A stretch of 16,746 nucleotides of DNA from OLB6 sp964493635 (GTDB lineage: Bacteria > Bacteroidota > Ignavibacteria > Kapaibacteriales > Kapaibacteriaceae). The stretch is from the NCBI GenBank assembly GCA_964493635.1, contig CAZBOW010000035.1, forward strand, positions 1 to 16,746. Reading direction: 5' to 3'. Below, one piece after another: positions 13,594-16,746 of this stretch. How positions within the stretch are numbered: position 1 is the first letter of the stretch; every line of letters begins with the position of its first letter. The translations under genes and the position numbers were made by a program. The notes beneath the pieces are model-generated. The model saw only the letters and a program-made list of their open reading frames with translations, ran no database searches and was not told the origin of the DNA.

Positions 13594-13600
13594 TAAATTG
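13594..13600 (+). promoter_or_regulatory. Weak -7 box (TAAATTG) for the MbnP-family gene
   Basis: TAAATTG is one T short of TAnnTTTG and ends 6 nt before ATG 13607, the same placement as the exact boxes elsewhere in the window. This would drive a leaderless transcript through the three-gene cluster. No Shine-Dalgarno site lies at proper spacing. Confidence 0.35.
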
Positions 13601-13606
13601 TTGGCC

Positions 13607-14614
13607 ATGAAGCGCATAATCACCCAACTTCTTGCAGCATCGACAGCCTTGTTGGTTGTTGGAACGGTTGCTGCGGTTTCGCAGTCGCCTACGTGGATCC
13701 TGAGCCTGCCTCCGGCGGGGAGTGTGCAAACTGTTTCGCCGGACGCCATCGTTACGGCTCCGCAGGGCACCTTCCAAGCCACGGTAACGGATCTGCGCTA
13801 CTACATTTCGGAGATCGAGCTCATCACCCGTGATCGTCAGGTGATTCCCCTGAAGGATGTCTATGTTCTGGTTGATCTTGCCAATCGCGTTCAGGAGTAT
13901 GAGCTTGGAGCTTGGCCAGCGGCCGATCCTGCCAACATCGCTGCCCTCCGCTTCCACATCGGGGTTGATCAACAACACAACCACCTCGATCCGACGACGT
14001 ATCCTCCCACGCATCCTCTTGCGCCACAGAACCCTACGATGCATTGGGGCTGGGCCGCAGGGTATCGCTTCTGTACCTTCGAGGGCAAGGCCGGAGCTCT
14101 TGGCGCTGTTCCACAGGTGCCATTTGAAATCCATGCCGTCGGCAATGATCTGTACACCGAGGTAGAAGTGCCGACAACATGGATCGTGGTAGAGAACGGC
14201 CGTGCGGTGCTCAGGGTGGGGGCCCATTACGACAACCTCTTTACCGGAATCGATGCGCAATGGGGGCCGATCGAGCACGGCAACGGACCCGAAGCAGTGC
14301 AGCTGATGCGCAACTTCGCTGAACGTGTTTTTGTGGTTCCCACATCGGTTGCGTCGTCGGCACCTGCGAACCTTGCCCGCCTGTTTCCCCAGGTTGCCAG
14401 TCACGACGTATGGCTCCGTGGTTCGATGCCATGGACGGACGTCCAGGTGTTCGACATTACGGGCACGCCAGTCCAGGCCGGCATGCAGATGGACGGCCTA
14501 GGAACTACGGACGTTCACCTCGGGCTTCAGAAGCAGCCGGCAGGGGTGTACGTTGTTGTGGGCACTGATGCTACGGGCCAGTACCACCGATCGTCGTTTC
14601 TGCGTGTGCACTAG
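13607..14614 (+). CDS. MbnP-family putative copper-binding protein with C-terminal T9SS-like sorting domain
   Basis: 335 residues. The signal peptide is MKRIITQLLAASTALLVVGTVAAVSQS. Residues of about 45-235 match the MbnP family: TDLRYYISEIELI, VYVLVDLANR, LRFHIGVDQQHN, then MHWGWAAGYRF (145-155) with Trp147 and Trp149, and FEGKAGALG. In methanotroph MbnP a family tryptophan is converted to kynurenine by the diheme enzyme MbnH and takes part in Cu(I) binding; one of these Trp residues is the likely equivalent. His-rich HNHLDPTTYPPTHPL lies just before. The last 80 or so residues (VWLRGSMPWTDVQVFDITGTP, then QPAGVYVVVG, ending SSFLRVH) form a Bacteroidota type A sorting domain, so the protein is probably exported by type IX secretion. 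ATG 13607 gives the best signal peptide; TTG 13598 is also in frame. The first peroxidase gene starts 3 nt after the stop. Confidence 0.85.
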   Translation: MKRIITQLLAASTALLVVGTVAAVSQSPTWILSLPPAGSVQTVSPDAIVTAPQGTFQATVTDLRYYISEIELITRDRQVIPLKDVYVLVDLANRVQEYELGAWPAADPANIAALRFHIGVDQQHNHLDPTTYPPTHPLAPQNPTMHWGWAAGYRFCTFEGKAGALGAVPQVPFEIHAVGNDLYTEVEVPTTWIVVENGRAVLRVGAHYDNLFTGIDAQWGPIEHGNGPEAVQLMRNFAERVFVVPTSVASSAPANLARLFPQVASHDVWLRGSMPWTDVQVFDITGTPVQAGMQMDGLGTTDVHLGLQKQPAGVYVVVGTDATGQYHRSSFLRVH

Positions 14615-14617
14615 GGC

Positions 14618-15652
14618 ATGAGAAACCGTACACCATGGGCAGAACGATGGACAGTGTGGATCGTGGTGATCCTGCTTGGTTCTACCGTAGGGTGTACCGA
14701 TTCTGTGGCACCGGTTCCTGTAGCGCAACGGGCGCTACCCCCGGGCTTTGGGCCGGTGGAACATCCCGAGGATAATCAACCAACCGAGGCTCGTCTTGAG
14801 CTGGGAAGAAGGTTGTTCCATGATCAACGGCTATCCAGCGACGGCACGGTATCCTGCGCCAGCTGTCATCAATTCGACTACGCCTTCGCCGATCATGAGC
14901 CTGTCAGTGCCGGGGTGTACGGCCGAAGGGGCACACGGAATGCTCCGTCGCTGATGAACGTTGGCTATCGTCCGTTCTTCATGCGGGAGGGGGCTGTGCC
15001 AACGCTTGAGATGCAGGTCCTTGTGCCGATTCAGGAGCATGCGGAGTTCGACATGAACATTCTGGATGTATCTGCCCGGCTGAGTACGGACAGCGCTCTT
15101 CAGCAGCTGAGTTGGTCGGCCTACGATCGCGCTCTGGATCCGTACGTGATCACCAGGGCCATCGCGGCCTATGAGCGGACGTTTGTCAGCAGTGGATCGC
15201 GATACGATCAGTTCGTTCGCTTCAATGATCCCGCCTACCTCACCGATGCTGAGCGCCGGGGCATGTCGCTCTTCTTCGACGAGCGCACGGCCTGTGCCGA
15301 GTGTCATACGCCTCCGCACTTTACAAACTTCGGTTTTGCCAACAATGGCTTGTACGCTACCACGCGCGATCGCGGGCGTGCACGCCTGACAGGACGCGCC
15401 GAGGACGACGCAGTATTCAGTATCCCGTCACTTCGAAACAGCGCTGTAACAGCCCCCTACATGCATGATGGATCGCTCATCAACCTCCGGCGTGTGCTGG
15501 AGCACTACAATGGTGGTGGTATGGGGCATCCCAATCAGGATGAGCGGATTCGTCCGCTGGGGTTGTCGCAGCAGGATCTTGCTGACCTCGAAGCATTCCT
15601 GCACAGCGTAACCGACGCGGACGTCCTACATTCACCAGCACTAAGAAAGTAG
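14618..15652 (+). CDS. Diheme cytochrome c peroxidase-family lipoprotein (MbnH-like), copy 1
   Basis: 344 residues. The N-terminal hydrophobic segment WTVWIVVILLGSTVGC with Cys26 looks like a lipoprotein signal, though Thr at -3 is not ideal. Two c-type heme sites are present: CASCH (80-84) and CAECH (226-230). The family motif PYMHDGS with Met282 lies near the C-terminus. Relatives are bacterial diheme cytochrome c peroxidase, MauG and MbnH. The ATG lies 3 nt after the MbnP-family stop, so the two are one transcription unit; this pairing favours an MbnH-like role, oxidising a Trp of the MbnP partner, over general peroxide detoxification. That role is inferred. Action is extracytoplasmic, since c-type heme is attached there. 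The next peroxidase gene starts 3 nt after the stop. Confidence 0.88.
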   Translation: MRNRTPWAERWTVWIVVILLGSTVGCTDSVAPVPVAQRALPPGFGPVEHPEDNQPTEARLELGRRLFHDQRLSSDGTVSCASCHQFDYAFADHEPVSAGVYGRRGTRNAPSLMNVGYRPFFMREGAVPTLEMQVLVPIQEHAEFDMNILDVSARLSTDSALQQLSWSAYDRALDPYVITRAIAAYERTFVSSGSRYDQFVRFNDPAYLTDAERRGMSLFFDERTACAECHTPPHFTNFGFANNGLYATTRDRGRARLTGRAEDDAVFSIPSLRNSAVTAPYMHDGSLINLRRVLEHYNGGGMGHPNQDERIRPLGLSQQDLADLEAFLHSVTDADVLHSPALRK

Positions 15653-15655
15653 CCG

Positions 15656-16746
15656 ATGCTTCAGCTATTGATCGTGATTGTCGTGTTTGCGGCCTATGGC
15701 TGCAGCAATGCAACCGTCGAGCCCGTCGACCCGCCGGTGTACGATCCTACGCCGTACGTGCTGAATCTCAAGGGACTACCGCCTCCTCCAGGGATGCCGG
15801 CGGATAATCCGCTGACGGTTCAGGGAGTAGCGCTGGGAAAGATGCTGTTTCACGAGCGACAGCTCTCGGCAACGGGCACACAGTCCTGCGCCGACTGCCA
15901 CTTGCAGAGCACGGGATTTAGCGATGGTCGCAGGTACAGTGTTGGCGTCCGCGGAGCCGAGGGTACTCGGCAGTCGATGGCGTTATTCAATCTGGCGTGG
16001 CGCCGACCCGGCCCTCAAGGTGGGTTTTTCTGGGATGGTCGTTCTCCACAGATCCGCCACCAGGTGCTCATTCCGATTCAAGATCCGGTGGAGATGGACG
16101 CTACCTTGGACGACGTGATCGACCGACTGCACGCTTCAGAGCGGTATCGCGCTCAATGGATTCGCGCCTTTGGCACGGATTCGATCACTCCGCGCACGCT
16201 GAGTCTGGCGCTGGAACAGTTTCTGCTGACCATCGTCTCCGGGAATACTCCGTTTGATCGTGCGCAGCGCGGAGAGATTCAACGAACGGATGCCGAGCAA
16301 CGCGGCCGTGATCTCTTCTTCCGGGAGGTGGATCCCATCCGCGGCATCAAAGGTGCGGAGTGCTTCCACTGTCACGGTGGTCCGCAATTCACCAACAACC
16401 AGTTCATGAATAACGGACTTGATTCCGAGGCTGGCTTTACGGATTTGGGTCGGTTCCGCGTGACGCAGAATCCCCGCGATCGCGCGCGATTCCTCTCCCC
16501 AACACTGCGCAACATTGCTCTGACCGCTCCCTACATGCATGATGGGCGATTCGCAACATTGGAAGAGGTCATCGACCACTACAACACCGGTGTTCGCTCC
16601 TCGGCTACGCTCGAGCTACCCCTGATGCAGTTCAACGTTCGCCCCGGGGGGCTCGGACTGACGGCACAGGACAAAGCTGACCTGATTGCGTTTCTGCACA
16701 CACTAACCGACGACTCGCTGGCTATTGATGCGCGCTATTCGCCGTA
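15656..16746 (+). CDS. Diheme cytochrome c peroxidase-family lipoprotein, copy 2, 3'-partial
   Basis: The frame is open from ATG 15656 to the end of the window (363 full codons plus TA). The sequence looks nearly complete by comparison with copy 1, and the next base could finish a TAA or TAG stop. The N-terminus MLQLLIVIVVFAAYGC is a lipoprotein signal with Cys16. Heme sites are CADCH (78-82) and CFHCH (236-240), and PYMHDGR carries Met294. Motifs shared with copy 1 include LFHERQLSATGTQSCADCH, VLIPIQDPVEMD and TNNQFMNNGL, so the two are paralogues, but they differ over most of their length. It follows copy 1 by 3 nt and is probably in the same operon. It may act on the same MbnP-type partner, pass electrons, or be a separate peroxidase; the sequence does not decide. 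Confidence 0.87.
   Translation, partial: MLQLLIVIVVFAAYGCSNATVEPVDPPVYDPTPYVLNLKGLPPPPGMPADNPLTVQGVALGKMLFHERQLSATGTQSCADCHLQSTGFSDGRRYSVGVRGAEGTRQSMALFNLAWRRPGPQGGFFWDGRSPQIRHQVLIPIQDPVEMDATLDDVIDRLHASERYRAQWIRAFGTDSITPRTLSLALEQFLLTIVSGNTPFDRAQRGEIQRTDAEQRGRDLFFREVDPIRGIKGAECFHCHGGPQFTNNQFMNNGLDSEAGFTDLGRFRVTQNPRDRARFLSPTLRNIALTAPYMHDGRFATLEEVIDHYNTGVRSSATLELPLMQFNVRPGGLGLTAQDKADLIAFLHTLTDDSLAIDARYSP

Noticed and set aside
13498..13606. Small RNA or riboswitch between the isomerase and MbnP genes
   Set aside because: The 109-bp spacer has A-rich runs and a palindromic GCATGC but no extended stem or known riboswitch core that I can see.
14831..15319. Minus-strand open frame of 162 residues opposite the first peroxidase
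   Set aside because: Shadow of the diheme peroxidase gene; no motif, signal or start site.

Overview
This is a compact, protein-coding-dense stretch of a bacterial chromosome, mid-to-high 50s % GC by eye. Taxonomy is inferred from four signs. Exact TAnnTTTG '-7' promoter boxes sit just upstream of several start codons (Bacteroidota-type sigma factor). One secreted protein ends in what looks like a type IX secretion (T9SS) sorting domain. The AMP nucleosidase is the short Bacteroidota form. The isomerase is a bifunctional phosphoglucose/phosphomannose isomerase. Together they suggest the Bacteroidota/Ignavibacteria/Kapabacteria side of the FCB group. MurE carries the meso-diaminopimelate motif, as expected for a Gram-negative wall. 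I see no mobile element, phage gene, CRISPR array, tRNA or rRNA.

Layout. 1-1873 (+): 3' end of a DnaQ-exonuclease/GIY-YIG fusion, then mnmH (tRNA 2-selenouridine synthase), overlapping by 8 nt. 1860-3967 (-): an exported PD40 beta-propeller protein followed by selD, which makes the selenophosphate used by MnmH; selD and mnmH meet tail to tail with a 14-nt overlap. 4016-5647 (+): malic enzyme. 5644-7760 (-): AMP nucleosidase then a secreted PhoD-like phosphatase, coupled through ATGA. 7832-8947 (+): a dihydroorotate dehydrogenase-family protein. 8919-9853 (-): NUDIX CoA-pyrophosphatase-like protein then a small lipoprotein. 9892-11385 (+): murE. 11410-12263 (-): a putative outer-membrane beta-barrel protein cut by a run of exactly 100 Ns (12264-12363). 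12424-13497 (-): phosphoglucose/phosphomannose isomerase. 13607-16746 (+): a three-gene cluster of an MbnP-family protein with a C-terminal T9SS-like domain and two diheme cytochrome c peroxidase-family lipoproteins, the last running off the window.

How the genes work together. Two functional groupings stand out. One is selenium modification of tRNA (selD plus mnmH, with no selA/selB here). The other is the MbnP/MbnH-like cluster, where a diheme enzyme may oxidise a tryptophan of an MbnP-type copper-binding protein. The rest is housekeeping: cell-wall synthesis, pyrimidine and purine metabolism, central carbon and sugar isomerisation.

The most informative non-coding signal is that four genes have TAnnTTTG 3-6 nt before the start codon, which predicts leaderless mRNAs. 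Convergent genes overlap instead of leaving room for terminators. Apart from the assembly gap no stretch over 300 bases lacks a gene; the longest readable non-coding stretch is 13498-13606, between the isomerase and the MbnP gene.
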